DNA of 64,000 nucleotides. It comes from Harmothoe impar. Taxonomy: Eukaryota; Annelida; Polychaeta; Phyllodocida; Polynoidae. The position numbers were made by a program, and so were the translations under genes. The stretch lies in the NCBI GenBank assembly GCA_947462335.1, contig OX381704.1, forward strand, positions 24,575,955 to 24,639,954, in the 5' to 3' direction. Below, in pieces: positions 43,567 to 55,735 of this stretch (its first letter is position 1; each line of letters opens with the position of its first letter). The notes under the pieces are model-generated. The model was given only the letters and a program-made list of their open reading frames with translations. It did no database searches and was not told the DNA's origin.

Positions 43567-45950
43567 CCGGGTGCCTGGACCCAGCCACCACTACTCGGGG
43601 CCGGGCTGGGTGCTCTACGACCCACCACCACCCTCCTCCCGTCACCTCTCCTACACCACCATGGGTGACGCCAGCCTCCGCCAATCGCCGCCCAGATGGA
43701 GCCAGCAGGCTGCACAGACGCCGCCGCCAGGGGGCTGCAGGGGCAGAGACTACTGCGGGACCCTGGAGGAGGAGGAGGAGGGGCATGTCACCCCCTCCAG
43801 GGTGCTGAACCAGGCCACATGGGGCTATCCTCCAACATAGACTGCTATGGGGTTGTACCAACAACCTCCAGTGAGCAGCTCCCCAATGTTTGGGTCTGGG
43901 AGCAGCTCCTCCCCCATGGTAGGGGGGTGAGAGCAGCTCTCCCATGACAGGGGGTGGGAGCAGGACATCCCCCACCACGTCCTACCCCCCACCACAAGGC
44001 CCCTTCTCACACAGAAGCCTCTCTGAGGACACAGGCAAGGGGCAGAACATGTTCACGCCCCCACACACAGCGGCAGGGTTCGGCAAGAGCCGCTCGGCCA
44101 GTTATTGTGGGAGTGACTCAACTCTATACAGGTCTCCTTCTATAGAGGAGCTGTTGGAGAAATATGCTCCCACCCCCGCCCACGAGTGAGTCCATGCGGG
44201 GGGAGAGCAGCTCAGGGTATTACAAGGAGGAGCTCAGGGAATCTCAGGAGGCCTTAGGAGGGCAGTGCTTCACGCAGGGACCTCAGGGGGACGCGCCAAC
44301 CCCACAAATCACGTGTCAGGGAGCAGCTCCTCCTGCTCTCAGAGGGAGGCTCTCAGATCCGGGTCTCTACACCGACCTCCACCACCAGGTGGCCACCAGT
44401 CATGCTCACATTCCGTACACGACTACTTACAGTAATACTCAGTTCACTCACGGGTCATCTACCACAGGCACACCACAGCACACCACTGAGGATGACCCTC
44501 CTCACCTCACCTCTCAAGGTCATCAACAGCTTTCTCAAGGTCATCAACAACTTTCACAAGGTCAGTACACCCCATCATCTCAAGGTCAACATCATGCTAA
44601 TCACCCCGAGGAGTACCCCCGCCCCCGGAGTGAGCACCCAGCTTCACAAGGTCACGGGGTTTATCCTCAAGGTCGTGGCGGTTCTCCTCAAGGTCAGACT
44701 GTCAGTTACCAAGGTCACCAAAGCCCAACTCAGCCTAAGGGGAGTTCCCAGAGCCGCCAGCCGCTGTACATTAAGTCCAACTCGGCGGGTGACCTTGGTG
44801 TCCGGCGGTTGAAGGACTCTCACATGGCGGCACAGCAGTATGTGTCGACACACTTCTCGCGGTTAGCGCTCGGGAGTCTGGACACGGGGAGGGAGCACCT
44901 GGAGCAGTTCTCGTCTGTGGACAGCACGGGGCGCACGGTGAGCCACCTCCTGGGGCTGTCCTCCAGGGACGACAGTCAGAGCACCGACCTGGGGGAGGCG
45001 CCGTCAGAGGACCCCTACCTGTACCACCTGCAGCTGCAGGAGGAGGGGGAGGGAGCAGCTCAGGGGGACATTGTGTGCGGGCTGCCCCCACCACACGGCT
45101 ACCACCCACACCACCCCCGGCAGCTGTCCGACTACTCCCACCTCCCCCCGCACGGCCCCGCCGCCAACCTCCGACCCGCCGTCAGCGGAAGTAGCATCGC
45201 CAGCCGCAAGTCAAGCTCCGCAGGGTCGGCCGACTCGGCCATCGACCTGCGGCCGCCCATGTCGGACGAGGACTTGCCCGAGTCCCACTTAACGGGAAGT
45301 AGTAGTGTCCACCCTCTGCAGTTTGCTGCCCCGACATACTCCTCCCCCTCCCTTCCCTTCTCCACCCCGCCCTCCTCCACGGTGGGTGGCAGCTACACCT
45401 TCACACCTGCCACCCAGCAACCCGGCTACCCCACCTCCAACGTCACCGCCTCCTCTGACGTCACCTCATACGATGACGTACCTGACGTGGTTACCGGTGA
45501 CGTACCTGAGGCCTATACCTGTGATGACGTACCTGACATCATTACATGTGACGTGACGAGTGACCCAGACACGGACCGGGCCCGGTCACCGAGGCGTCTG
45601 TTCTCTAAGGTACAGACGCCGTCCTTCACGCGCCTCATCCGACCACCCTCGGTGGTCATCTCTGACCACAGCCATGACCACCCGCCCCCTCTGGGCCCCA
45701 ACAAGGAGCAGGAGGACGTGGTGTTCAGCGCCCAGGACGGCCTGCAGTCCCCCACCCTCAGCATTCACGACTTTGTCGGCAGCCTCTACATACAAAAGCA
45801 CACCTTGGAGCGCAAGACGAGCAGCTCGAGTGTCAACTCAGACCGCTCAGACTCGACCCGCTCGTGCTATTCAGACTCTTCCTACTCGGTGGAGGACGAC
45901 GAACTGGAGTACCCCTCATCACCAACCGACTCACACATCAAACAACCGGT
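43567..45950 (+). CDS. large exon of an unrecognised Ser/Pro/Gln-rich protein
   Basis: A good acceptor (TGTTTCCTGTGTTGTAG) begins the exon and a donor (CAACCG followed by GTGAGC) ends it. From about 44188 to 45950 one frame stays open for nearly 590 codons, with strong coding composition. In order it encodes SQGH/SQGQ repeats (about 44510-44720), a conserved-looking segment AAQQYVSTHFSRLALGSLDT then EHLEQFSSVDSTGRTVSHLL, a Ser-rich region with SRKSSSAGSADSAIDL, repeated acidic DDVPD units, then LSIHDFVGSLYIQKHTLERK and a Ser cluster. It is probably a disordered scaffold or regulator. The 5' part is broken: 43567-43837 is open in one frame and ends at a TAG, 43929-44186 is open in a second (with GFGKSRSASYCGSDSTLYRS), and 44188 on is a third. 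Indels near 43928 and 44187, next to G and C runs, would restore continuity. I do not recognise the family. Confidence 0.82.
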
Positions 45951-46717
45951 GAGCCCCCTCTCATTTTATCGACCTTTTCTAAGTTTTTATGCATCAAAAC
46001 CAATTTTCTCATGGATTTTAAGACAAAAAAACTATCCTTTTTTTCAACGGACCAGCATGGCTTTTGGTAGAACCCAGGCTTACAGTAGGTCTTCCATCAT
46101 GTCCAATTAGAATCGTCATATCAATAGTAACAACGGTACCTCAATAGCATTCTGAGAGTAAGGCCAAACCAAAGAATACAAGTGGGTCTATGGATTTCTT
46201 TTTTCCCAAGACGGTGCTAGCAAGCAAAGCTTTGGATTTCTGGCTTAAGAAATGGTAATTGAGTAGTAAAAAAACAAAACCTTACAGGAATGAAATAAGA
46301 GCGGAATTTATTGACAACATTAAAATAAAGAGAGAGAAATGCGGTGCAAAATCCACAGACCAACTTTTTTTTTTGAGTCTGGTCCAAATTTCAACATCTG
46401 TCTACTTATAATGTTAAGTTTAATTAATGTAAAGCATCCATAGACAAAACAACAAAAATAGGTATTTGAACTGTGTGCCTCTTTTTCTGACCAGCCTTTT
46501 TGTAAACCGGCTACTAAGCGGCTATTTGCGGTGAGTCTGTGATAAAGTTTCCTTGTTGGTATTTTGGTTGTTATATAATATAACGCCTCACCTCTTGTTT
46601 TAATTAAGCCACCTCATCAAATCAGTCCAGCCATTAATTTGTGTAGCAGATAATTCAAGTGTACGCTGATCTATAACACCCCACGGTGCTACGTGTGCTT
46701 AGGTTTTATGATAATAA

Positions 46718-47128
46718 GTTATCCCTTTAAGGGCCGTATCGTGTATTAATGCCCTTTGTCGTCATGATGCATGCATTCATGCCTGGTGAGCAATATCAAT
46801 ATGCAAGGGCTGCATGAAAGCATCATGCCGACACTACAAGGTTGATACGCTTCCAAAGGGTCAGCATGATGGATGACTTGCCATGACTACATTCATGCAT
46901 CATGCCAACCCTTGACGCCATGATGCCTTAATGCATCATGCCCTTGGTCGTCATGCTGCATGAATGTCACCATGCCGACCCTATAGGATTGAGACACACA
47001 CAAAGGATCGGCATGGTGCGTCAATGCAGCCCCAGCGAGTAAGCATTGGTGCATCATGATGACAAATGTCATCTTTTAGCGACATCCTTCATGAAAGGTC
47101 TAACTAATAGCACCATGCGGCCCTTAAC
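46718..47128. repeat. Family A, two copies overlapping or fused
   Basis: ATCCCTTTAAGGGCCGTATC opens it. It holds two A hairpins, a second start (GATGCCTTAATGCATCATGC), a B hairpin remnant and GACAAATGTCATCTTTTAGC. Confidence 0.8.
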
Positions 47129-47875
47129 CAGATAAGTTGTCTATGAGAGCTGTGACATCAGCCTACTTGTTGCTAAGTGGTAATGGTCGGTATGCTGCTG
47201 TGTGGGGAATGCGGACATTTATGTTAATATGTAACATGCTATAACGCAGTGCCGCTCAGGTGGCCAGCTCTCCCACCATACTTTCTAACTGAAGGAGCTG
47301 TTGCAATTTGCCCACCCCACCCCCTTAACGGTTCACATTCGCCCTACAATGGGCCGAAACTTGTTTTTTTATGTGGCCCTTTTTATATACCGGGGTTCAG
47401 AAAGGGGCTGGCCATTTCTACTCCCACCCCCTGTCCGGTAAGGGGCCAAAAATGCCCCAACCCCTACCCCCACCCCTTTTGTTAATGACCAGGCCACACC
47501 CTAAGGTTAAGAGCTTTCCTGAGGGGTATGGGGTAGGAAATGTCCCGAATCTTAAGGATCGATTTCTTTACTTTCCCTTTTTATTTACAGGGCTCTGTCT
47601 CTTCCCATTGCTCACTAACCCGTTACTACATTATTATGGAATTCAATTTTCAACAATTTCCTGATGGGTGTTTCACTGCATGTTGTTCATTATGTCGTTT
47701 AGAGACTCTGTCAATGTCCCAGATTTAGTTATAAGTTGGTTAATGTTCATGATTTGGCACTGTAGCGTGATTTACACCTGTCGATGATTGGCTACTTCAG
47801 TGATGTATACATGCCTAGTAACACAGGTACTGGATCAACATGACAAGATATCACTTTGGCGGTACTTATAGTAAC

Positions 47876-48267
47876 CTACTAACCCTTTATGGTCAGCATT
47901 ACGCTTTAATGCACTACCCACTCTGGGAGTGTATCAACCCCTGGGGATGCCCCACGGGGTTGATACACTCCTATCAGCGTTAATAATGATTGTGCCAGCA
48001 TTGGTTTTAATCTTGACGACAGAACATGAGGTCACTAAAAGGGCAACATTTGTCGTCATGATGCACCAATGCAACTCCCCGCGAATAACTCACCGGTGCT
48101 GCATCGGTGCATCATACCAACCCTTCGGGAATATCTCGACCCTACATGCAGGGTCAGCATGATGCTTGAATGCAGTACTGGCGAGTTACTCACAAGGGCT
48201 CCATTCATGCATCATGACGACCAAGGGCATGATGCATTATGTCATGATGCTGTCCGTAAAGGGTTAA
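47876..48267. repeat. Family A copy with extra central part
   Basis: AACCCTTTATGGTCAGCATT, a B hairpin (GATGCACCAATGCAACTCCC), an A hairpin (GATGCTTGAATGCAGTACTG) and the end TGTCCGTAAAGGGTTAA. Confidence 0.85.
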
Positions 48268-48714
48268 GGAGTGCTAATTGTGCCGTGGTTGTATCACAGT
48301 TCCTGGTACTATCAGTCTTACTTCCAGTTACTGTTAATAGACCTACATGTAGTGCAGACGGCGGGGGGGGGGGGGGGGGGCAGGTATGCAATATATCTAC
48401 ACATTCAGTACACATTGTTAAACCCCCAGCTCCCATATAAATAGCATTCAGCTTGGGCATATGCAAATGACCTGTCAGACCATGGTTTGTCAGAGGGAGA
48501 TGACATATTTGTGTATTGACTAGAATATAGCTACTTACCACCTCTATACTTTGTCATAGTAACTTATGAATGTTTCCCAGAGCAAGCTATACCAAAAGAA
48601 TTTTACACATGACACTTGAATCAGTAGAATACAGGAATACAATTCCAAGTGTATGTGCTGAGTGGGTGGTAGTGGATGTGTGATTGGCAGGTACCCTGTG
48701 TTGTTTGTGTATAC

Positions 48715-48774
48715 CTGGGGCACAGAACACATGGGGCTGAGGGCTGAGTACACCTCACAGGCCAGGACCCACAC
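48715..48774 (-). CDS. possible small exon, strand uncertain
   Basis: On the minus strand the acceptor GGCCTCCCCAG and the donor GTATAC enclose 20 codons, VWVLACEVYSALSPMCSVPQ. On the plus strand the same bases are also open, with acceptor GATTGGCAG at 48690 and the peptide YPVLFVYTWGTEHMGLRAEY. Both look somewhat protein-like, so at most one is real. There is no homology. Confidence 0.2.
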
Positions 48775-49725
48775 CTGGGGAGGCCTTATGACCTGTAGGT
48801 TACTGATATGGTCACTGTACAGGTCTGCCCTCTGTGGAGAATTATGGTACTAAAGACCTTATACTTTAGTACTGGGTGCCTGACCTAGTTTGTGTAGGAC
48901 CTCCCCTCCTACTGCCCACTGTGGCTAGTTATACACAGCACCTGTCCGTCACTTTACAAGCCACTCCCCTGGACCTTACTGGACGTGCAGTAAGATCTGC
49001 GGGTTTAAGGCTGACCTTCTCCATGCTATATATACGACTACTCAGTCCACTCCACCCAAGTCCTACAGAGGTAGACAATGTTTCTTCTTTTAGCAGAAGA
49101 CGTATGTAGGTCCGGTATAAATACGGAAAATATAGCCCAGCAATATATTCAATTATTTGTCATCTGACGAGAATTAATTTTATATGGTTGCTTCAGAGGA
49201 TCTCCAGGTAAATAGTAATACGGTGTTTGTATCTCTAGACGAGTTACCTACGTCTCAGATAGGTTTGCCTGCATGTGACTTCATTGCATTACCTTTCGTC
49301 GTGTGATTCACATTTATATTAACCGTAGTTGGGGATGATTGTGCTAGTTATGAATTGTATGCAATAGGTCACACATTAGATTAGTCATATCTATTTCAAA
49401 ATCTCACATTCTTTTTTTCTTATATCATACGTAGTGTGGAATATACACGTAGTGGTTTTTAAGCCTGATTGTGTGTGTTTTTTGTGTGTAAAAATGTAAA
49501 GATTTAATCATAGATTCTTACCGACGCACATTTTCCCATCCTTATTTTTGATATATTCCTAGGGTATTAGTTAGAGACATTTAAGTGTGATTTTCCAGAC
49601 ACGCAGGTTGACATTAATATTTTGATTTGTATTCGGAGTACGGTAGTTGTCTTGATGTGCATAGATACCCTTTAAAGATACATTTGTAACATGTTGCCTT
49701 AAAAGCAGTAGCAACATTTGTCCTT

Positions 49726-49885
49726 AGGCCAAAAAAAAAGTATGTTTCAGGTAACATGGAAAGAAAATGTAGGGTCGGTAGGTCGGATTCTTTTTTTCAC
49801 TTTTTTTTCACTTCTTTTTTTTTTTTACATGAAAGGACTAGCCAAATTTCTTCAAAATTGCATAAATTGTTTTTGGCCTTATGAT
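49726..49885. mobile_element. element with GTTTCAGGTAAC / GTAGGTCGGATT, copy at 49.7 kb
   Basis: TAGGCCAAAAAAAAAGTATG, GTTTCAGGTAACATGG and GGGTCGGTAGGTCGGATTC are followed by TTCAAAATTGCATAAATTG and TTTTTGGCCTTA, an inverted end. Confidence 0.7.
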
Positions 49886-49916
49886 CACCTGTGCCCCAAC
49901 ACAGTGCCGGTGAGTA

Positions 49917-50005
49917 ACCCATTGGCATCTAGTGCGGCTTATAGGATTTGTTAAAGTTGAGGGTGCGGTTTATACGAGGGTTCAGCTTATACACTGAGGT
50001 AGCTC
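49917..50005. mobile_element. fragment related to the TACCGTAAATTCCCGCGT element
   Basis: AGTGCGGCTTATAGGATTTG, GAGGGTGCGGTTTATACGAG and GTTCAGCTTATAC match the complement of the CGTATAACCCGCACC region. Ends are not defined. Confidence 0.45.
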
Positions 50006-50907
50006 ATAATACTGTGTTATCATGGTTGTGCCCTGAAACAAATATATGGTCAAGATTCATTCCCAAACCAAATCATTAATGTTTATCTACAGAGGCTTTC
50101 CGCTCACTAGCAAATGAAATGTGGTGGTCTATTTAATATAATGTAGCCCGTGTGCTGGAGGGAATGATAGCACTGCCTAAAAATAGAACATTTATACCTA
50201 TAAATCACTGAACTTAATATTATCACGGGGCGGATATTGGGTGATTATAATAGATCAGTGCTGTTCTGGGAAAGTCAATTGCCAATTTAGTTATATCCAG
50301 AAACTGATGTTAATGAGGTGATATACCATTAGGACAAATTGCATGAGGGTGTGCACTTATCTACGCAATGTCAACAGTAATTGCTCTACCAGAACTACCT
50401 CGGTACATGTGATGACCTAGTTATTGCTTATACTATATAATTAAATGGTTCAGGCATGCCTGGCATTCAATAAATTGGGGAGCCTTGTATTGGCACCCTA
50501 ACGCCCCCTAGTAGATCGTACACGAACTGCATGTATTATTACATCGAGAACCGAAATTGTTTCACTGTTCGCATTATCTACCAACCAATGAATGTCTCTC
50601 GACTTTGTACCAGCTGTGACAAAAAGCTGTTTGGGTTCGGAGGAGGGAGGGGAAGAAAAGCATTGAAAAATGATTGGCCTCGATTATTAGAACTTGTTTT
50701 TATTTCAGTTTTTTTCTTCCTTTTTATATTTGGTTTTCATTTTGAATTAAAATCATGATAAAAAGAATTGATGTCATCAATTGAATGAGCGAGAACTAAC
50801 CTATTGTAAAACAAAGTTTAAAAAAAAGTTAGTGTTGAAACCCTTTTTTTTCTTGAGTTACCTTACCTTACTAGTTATCAAAGTCGATGGCATGTATAAG
50901 GCAAAAA

Positions 50908-51134
50908 AAGAGGTTTGTTTCAGGTAACATTGGTAGGGTCGGTAGGTCGGATTTCTATTCCTCTTCACATGAATGTACTAGCCAGTCTCTGTAAACCTTT
51001 AAATTGATTTTTTTTAATTGAAAATGTTAAAAATACAAAAATTCCTTCAAAATTGCATTAGTACCGTATGGTCGACCTTATTTACATAGGGTCGGTCGGG
51101 TGACCTGGAACAAACCAATTTTTTTTGGCCTAAG
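50908..51134. mobile_element. element with GTTTCAGGTAAC / GTAGGTCGGATT, copy at 50.9 kb
   Basis: The left GGCAAAAAAAGAGGTTTG plus GTTTCAGGTAAC pairs with the right GGTGACCTGGAACAAACC plus TTTTTTTTGGCC. GGTCGGTAGGTCGG and GGGTCGGTCGGG are also inverted counterparts by position. It is a MITE-like element of about 225 bp. Confidence 0.75.
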
Positions 51135-51270
51135 TATGTGTTAGAGATGGTGCTGCCATCGTGCGTCATGAGCCGGTGATCCACACCATTAACCAATAGA
51201 TGAGTCTGTAGTGCCGGGCATGTTGTCACCGGGCACACAGATATATTGACGTATTGATAGGTGACAGCTG

Positions 51271-51507
51271 ACTAGCCCTTTAAGGACCACATAATGCTAT
51301 AATATCATTTGCCTACATGATGCATGAATGCCGCCCTGGTGAGTTACTTACTAGGCCTACATCCAGGCATCATGCCGACCATACGGGGTTGATATGATGC
51401 ATGTATGAAGCTGGGGCGAGTAGACATGTATCCATCCATGCATCATACATCCTTGAAGACCTAAAGGGCATAGCACATTAAAGGACTATGCTGCCCTTGA
51501 TAGGTTA
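51271..51507. repeat. Family A, near full-length
   Basis: AGCCCTTTAAGGACCACATA and ACTATGCTGCCCTTGATAGG are the ends, with two A-type hairpins between. Confidence 0.85.
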
Positions 51508-52159
51508 CACTGATATTCTCTGGCTCTCTATACGACCAATCTCTCAGTCACTATAGCCTAGCCAAGTAAGTCATTTTCTGGCTCCCTATGTGACCAACCT
51601 AGGTTAATTAATATTGTCAGGTTTGTCAGTGCTGACTAATTCATTAGTCTTCTCCATTTCAATGAGTTTTAGGACCTATTGAGTAAGGCATTAATCATAT
51701 GTTGTTATGCCTCAGTCATTGACTCAGGGAGCCATGCTCCCAGAGTCTTATGCGACGCCTCTGTGAGACGTTTTTCAGGGGAAATTATATTTTTTTCATT
51801 TTCCAAATCTTTCATAGAAACATTAGGCCAATCAATTAAAAGTACACGTAATCGATAATTGAAGTGTTTTCCTACCCAGGGATCCAAAAAACATTCTTCT
51901 ACCCCTACTGGAACCCCCTGAAAAAAATTGCTGAAGTAGACCTTGCCAAAAAACATCATTTTTTCCTCACTGAAGACAAACATGAATGTACTGGTGTAGA
52001 CATTTCGTCGATTTCGGCATTTAGTGTTAAAGCTATGGAGGATCTGATTTTTAGCAAGGTGAGACGTTTTTTGTCAGACCAGAATTGGGTAGGAAGAGAT
52101 CTGTGGACGAAAATCGTGTATGGTAGGGTCTGTGGGAGTTGGGGGTTACACACTACACA

Positions 52160-52228
52160 TGCATGATGCACATGCACATGCACACTACACATGCACACTA
52201 CACATGCACACTACACATGCACACTACA
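52160..52228. repeat. 13-bp minisatellite CACACTACACATG
   Basis: Four or five units of CACACTACACATG follow a copy of GACGTTTTTTGTCAGACCAG. Confidence 0.9.
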
Positions 52229-52341
52229 TTCTGGGTGGGTAAGACGTTTTTTTGTCAGACCAGTTTGCCATCTGTGGACATAAAATCGATGTGGGGTGGA
52301 TAGGGTTGGGGTTTGGGGGTATAGTTGAGGTTAAGGGTGGG

Positions 52342-52508
52342 GCACACTACAGACAGCACACTACAGACAGCACACTACAGACAGCACACTACAGACAGCA
52401 CACTACAGCCAGCACACTACAGACAGCACACTACAGACAGCACACTACAGGCATGCACAATATAGACACCACACTACAGCCAGCACACTACAGACAGCAC
52501 ACTACAGA
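52342..52508. repeat. 14-bp minisatellite CACACTACAGACAG
   Basis: About 12 units, some with GCC for GAC, one diverged unit near 52450. It also follows a copy of GACGTTTTTTTGTCAGACCA. Confidence 0.95.
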
Positions 52509-52803
52509 TACCTGCCCTGAGTCTTTTGTGATTAGGATCACACGCTAGATTTTTTCTCAGTAGCACTCGGTCATGCCTGAGCAATGTCCCTATGACAAAC
52601 CTGGAATAGCCACTTCAGACTAAAGGCATTTAGATTATCAGTGTAGGCATCCTCCAGGTGCCCAGGTGGGAGGCTGCTGCAGGTGAGAGTGGCACCACAG
52701 GAGTGCCTCACCTGGAGGGGAGTAGTCCTTACCTAGATGAGCCGGGGGCAGGTAACCTCGGGCACCTCGAGTCATGAAGTCCCTCTTCTCACGCTCCTCT
52801 CAG

Positions 52804-52842
52804 AAGTCGTACGACACCGCCAACGGCTCTAGCCCCAGACCT
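52804..52842 (+). CDS. small exon, probably next exon of the 43.6 kb gene
   Basis: The acceptor CTCTTCTCACGCTCCTCTCAG is followed by KSYDTANGSSPRP and a consensus donor GTGAGT. It is phase 0 on both sides, which fits the phase 0 end of the 43567-45950 exon, so the joined protein would read HIKQP-KSYDTANG. The alternative is that an ATG at 52774 makes this a first exon (MKSLFSRSSQKSYD). Both readings use the same frame and donor. The peptide is Ser-rich like the large exon. Confidence 0.48.
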
Positions 52843-53179
52843 GTGAGTACACCAGTGTTACAGGCATCAGGGTCTCCCAAGTTTTATTTTCTTTATTTTG
52901 ATATTATTATTTTCTCCCAAAGACTTGATTTAAATATTGTTATTTTCTCCTGAAGACCTAAAACTGTCGCTGGGGAAACCTCTATTTTTTAATTTGATTT
53001 TTATCCCTGATTGTATAAAGACAGAGGGTAATTACTCCAATACAGCTCTGGGAAACAATACTTTTGATCAAATTATTCCAGAAAAAGAACCACTTGATTT
53101 TCTTTCTGTCATACTTTCCCAGAATTCTGATCCAAGGATTGTAACAAGTCTTCGTGTCTGTGATAGAAAAGTATGATAT

Positions 53180-54868
53180 TTCAATATCAGTCTGGACAAA
53201 ATGTGTTTTAGTCATGCATATCAAATTCAAAGAGGTCGTTTTATTCGTATTACGCGTCTATGTTCAATAGCAGTACCGTAGAAGCGCAGTTCCATCATAA
53301 TGTTATATCATCCACACAACGACCTATTCCTCAGAAAGATGTTAATCAAAACAGTTTGATCTTTGCATAATTAGAGGGACATTATGCAAAGCCAAAACAA
53401 AGTTTTAAAAAAAAAGTATTTGTAAGCTACCGACCGCCCCTACATATAATATTCTTGGTAGACATTCACTAGAAGCTAGTAGCTTCACCAGATGCTCCTA
53501 TTATAGCTATATGATGCAGGGTTAGCTTAAAACCACTAAATACTTTCCAATAACGCTCTGGCCAATACCGCCATGGTAAGAATTGCACATAGCCAATACG
53601 GAATGTCTTGCATTGGATATTCTATCGTGCTATTTTATACTGTAGTATTGCCATGATTACAAAGGAATAATCGTCACTATAGTACGATACTGGTCAATGA
53701 AGGATGGCATGACTCTTAGCCCTATTTGGGTTATCTATTTTTGTATTCCCATGGCATGTTTTATACCAAAACTGTGATATGTTCTTGTATTATGAACCCT
53801 CACAGAAATAACTAGATTGTCTCGATTGTTTTGAATGTATTGATAGAGTACTTGTCCTTTTTACAAATGGTGAATAGGATATATAAAGAACAAAGGTGAA
53901 GAATATGTGGAACTACACGTACACCATTTCAGCTGCACTCAGAAGCCTTGATATCAGGGGAGGGGGGGGGGGGGGTTGGTGTTGTGATGTTTTCCTGAAA
54001 TTCAGTGAAAATGAAAATGAAAAAATGAATACCCAATAAGCAGCGCATATAGTTAGATCATTGTCAGATTGAGGAGCGCCCAGCGCTACGTTGTATATCA
54101 CAGCATAGGGAAATATGGTCAGGGAAAATGGTCTTTATAGGGTCATGAAAAATTCAGGGAATATCAAACTAAGATTTTTGTGGGCACCCAGTCCCTGCTA
54201 TCTGTAGGCTCCCACCCGTAACACATGTGTACCCGGGTCCTGCCCAGGTAGACGCGGCGGCTGGATGATCCACTAATCCACTGTGTGGGGTGTGGTCTGG
54301 AACGCCCAGCTCAGCACACGTGGATCATCCCGGCCTGATCCTCCAGGGGGCGCCACCTAGCTGCCGGCGGCGTCCCTGTGGCGTCGGTGCTGCCTGCAGG
54401 GACGCTGGGTGGTGGACATGTATACTGTGTACTGTATCACCCTATTAGCACAATATCTTATGCTTGAAAAAGAAGATGTTAGGGGATATGTTATTCTTTA
54501 TCCAAAGACAGGGACTCCCCTGGTCCCCCAGATAGATAGCTAACCTTATGGCTAACCCTAACTGTAATCAGAACACCGGGTTTACATGCTTTTTCTATTC
54601 AGGGTGGTGGGTGAAACATGAATTACCATGCCCCTTTTAGGCGTGTCTGAAGTATGGGGGAGGAGGGGGGGTCGTTGGTTGGTGGCTTTAGGGGACTTTT
54701 ATAGCTGAGAACTACGTCTTTATCAAAAGTGGGCTTTTTGGGAGTTAGAGCTGCAGCCAGACGCAATACTATTGCTTACATCTGGATCGAATGGCGTGGC
54801 AATAGGCATAACATTACTTGTGCCCAACCTGCCTGTCCTGCTCTGAAAATGAATAAAACCTTGGCAGG
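53180..54868. other. AT-rich interval, no supported gene
   Basis: A poly-G run lies at 53960 and a GC-rich patch at 54230-54415 contains the inverted GGATGATCCAC / GTGGATCATCC. No exon can be supported with confidence. Confidence 0.45.
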
Positions 54869-55088
54869 GTTAACCCTTTTAAGGCAGTTTAACCTGTATT
54901 GTCATGGTGCACGAATGCTCGCCAGTGCTATATTCAAACATCATGCAGACTCTATGGGGTTGATACACGCCCATAAACATATTATGTTCAGCATGATGCA
55001 TAAATTCATTCATGCAGCATGGCAAGAAAAGTTATATACCGGTAAATACAATAGACCATTCTTATCATTCTACGGCCCTTAAAGGGTG
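54869..55088. repeat. Family A, degraded full-length
   Basis: TAACCCTTTTAAGGCAGTTT and CATTCTACGGCCCTTAAAGG are the ends; GATGCATAAATTCATTCATG shows a damaged hairpin. Confidence 0.78.
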
Positions 55089-55257
55089 GATACATATAGG
55101 GTCTAAGTGTTACCAAACTGTGGTATGTGTAGGGTAGTGCGATACATTACTACATACCGGTACACGGCAGCTTAGGTAGTGGTCATTTTTTAACAACGGT
55201 GGGGGGGGGGGGGGGTCAGTGAATTTCCGTGTGAGCGGGTCGAAAAAAATTCAGCCC

Positions 55258-55414
55258 CCCACAGCACTGGCGAGTATCTCGCCATGGCTGCATTCAAGCA
55301 TCATGAGAACCCGACGGAGTTAGCATGATACCCTTGGATGGTCGGTATGCATACTGCAATCATGACGACAAAGGGCAGAGTACATTAAAACACTATGCGG
55401 TTCTTAAAGGGTTA
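55258..55414. repeat. Family A, right part
   Basis: ACAGCACTGGCGAGTATCTC, GCTGCATTCAAGCATCATGA, and the end ATGCGGTTCTTAAAGGGTTA. Confidence 0.8.
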
Positions 55415-55584
55415 GTGACCACTTGGTGGCACTTGACAAAAACAGCCGGTGGCTGTGGCAGTTGGGGGAGGGGGGGGGGGGGTAATAAGGCTGTGTGCTA
55501 TGGATATTATGCAGTACACATATTACATGATGACTTCTGCATGTCAAGACTGACTGGCAGGACTCAAATAAAAATGGCATTTCT

Positions 55585-55735
55585 TTGAAGAAGCTGCATT
55601 ACGAAATATATCCCCTTAACCCACGGTGGAGGGCTAAGACAATGCATTTCACATCTTGGTTATTTTCACTTAACCCACGGTGGACGGCAAAGACAAAGGA
55701 TTCGCACCTTGGTTATTTTGCATACCCGAGGGTTA
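55585..55735. repeat. minisatellite TTAACCCACGGTGGA
   Basis: Two long units (CTTAACCCACGGTGGA, GGCTAAGACAA or GGCAAAGACAA, then TTGGTTATTTT) and a partial third (CCCGAGGGTTAAG) lie directly before the twin hairpins. Confidence 0.75.

Larger units (their letters stand above)
45951..52803 (+). other. putative intron of the 43.6 kb gene
   Basis: It begins GTGAGC and ends in the pyrimidine-rich TCTCACGCTCCTCTCAG. It is repeat-filled. The stretch 46110-46700 holds nothing recognised, and 48870-49720 only AT-rich sequence. Confidence 0.4.

Noticed and set aside
51705..52198. ORFs on both strands (92 and 100 residues) with fairly complex composition
   Set aside because: I could not connect them to a transposase, reverse transcriptase or exon structure. 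They may be a fragment of an old mobile element.
54231..54475. Plus-strand exon candidates after CCTGCCCAG and GCTGCCTGCAG
   Set aside because: The first frame needs an acceptor inside a TAG and soon ends. The second continues into AT-rich sequence without a donor. An inverted GGATGATCCAC pair overlaps it.
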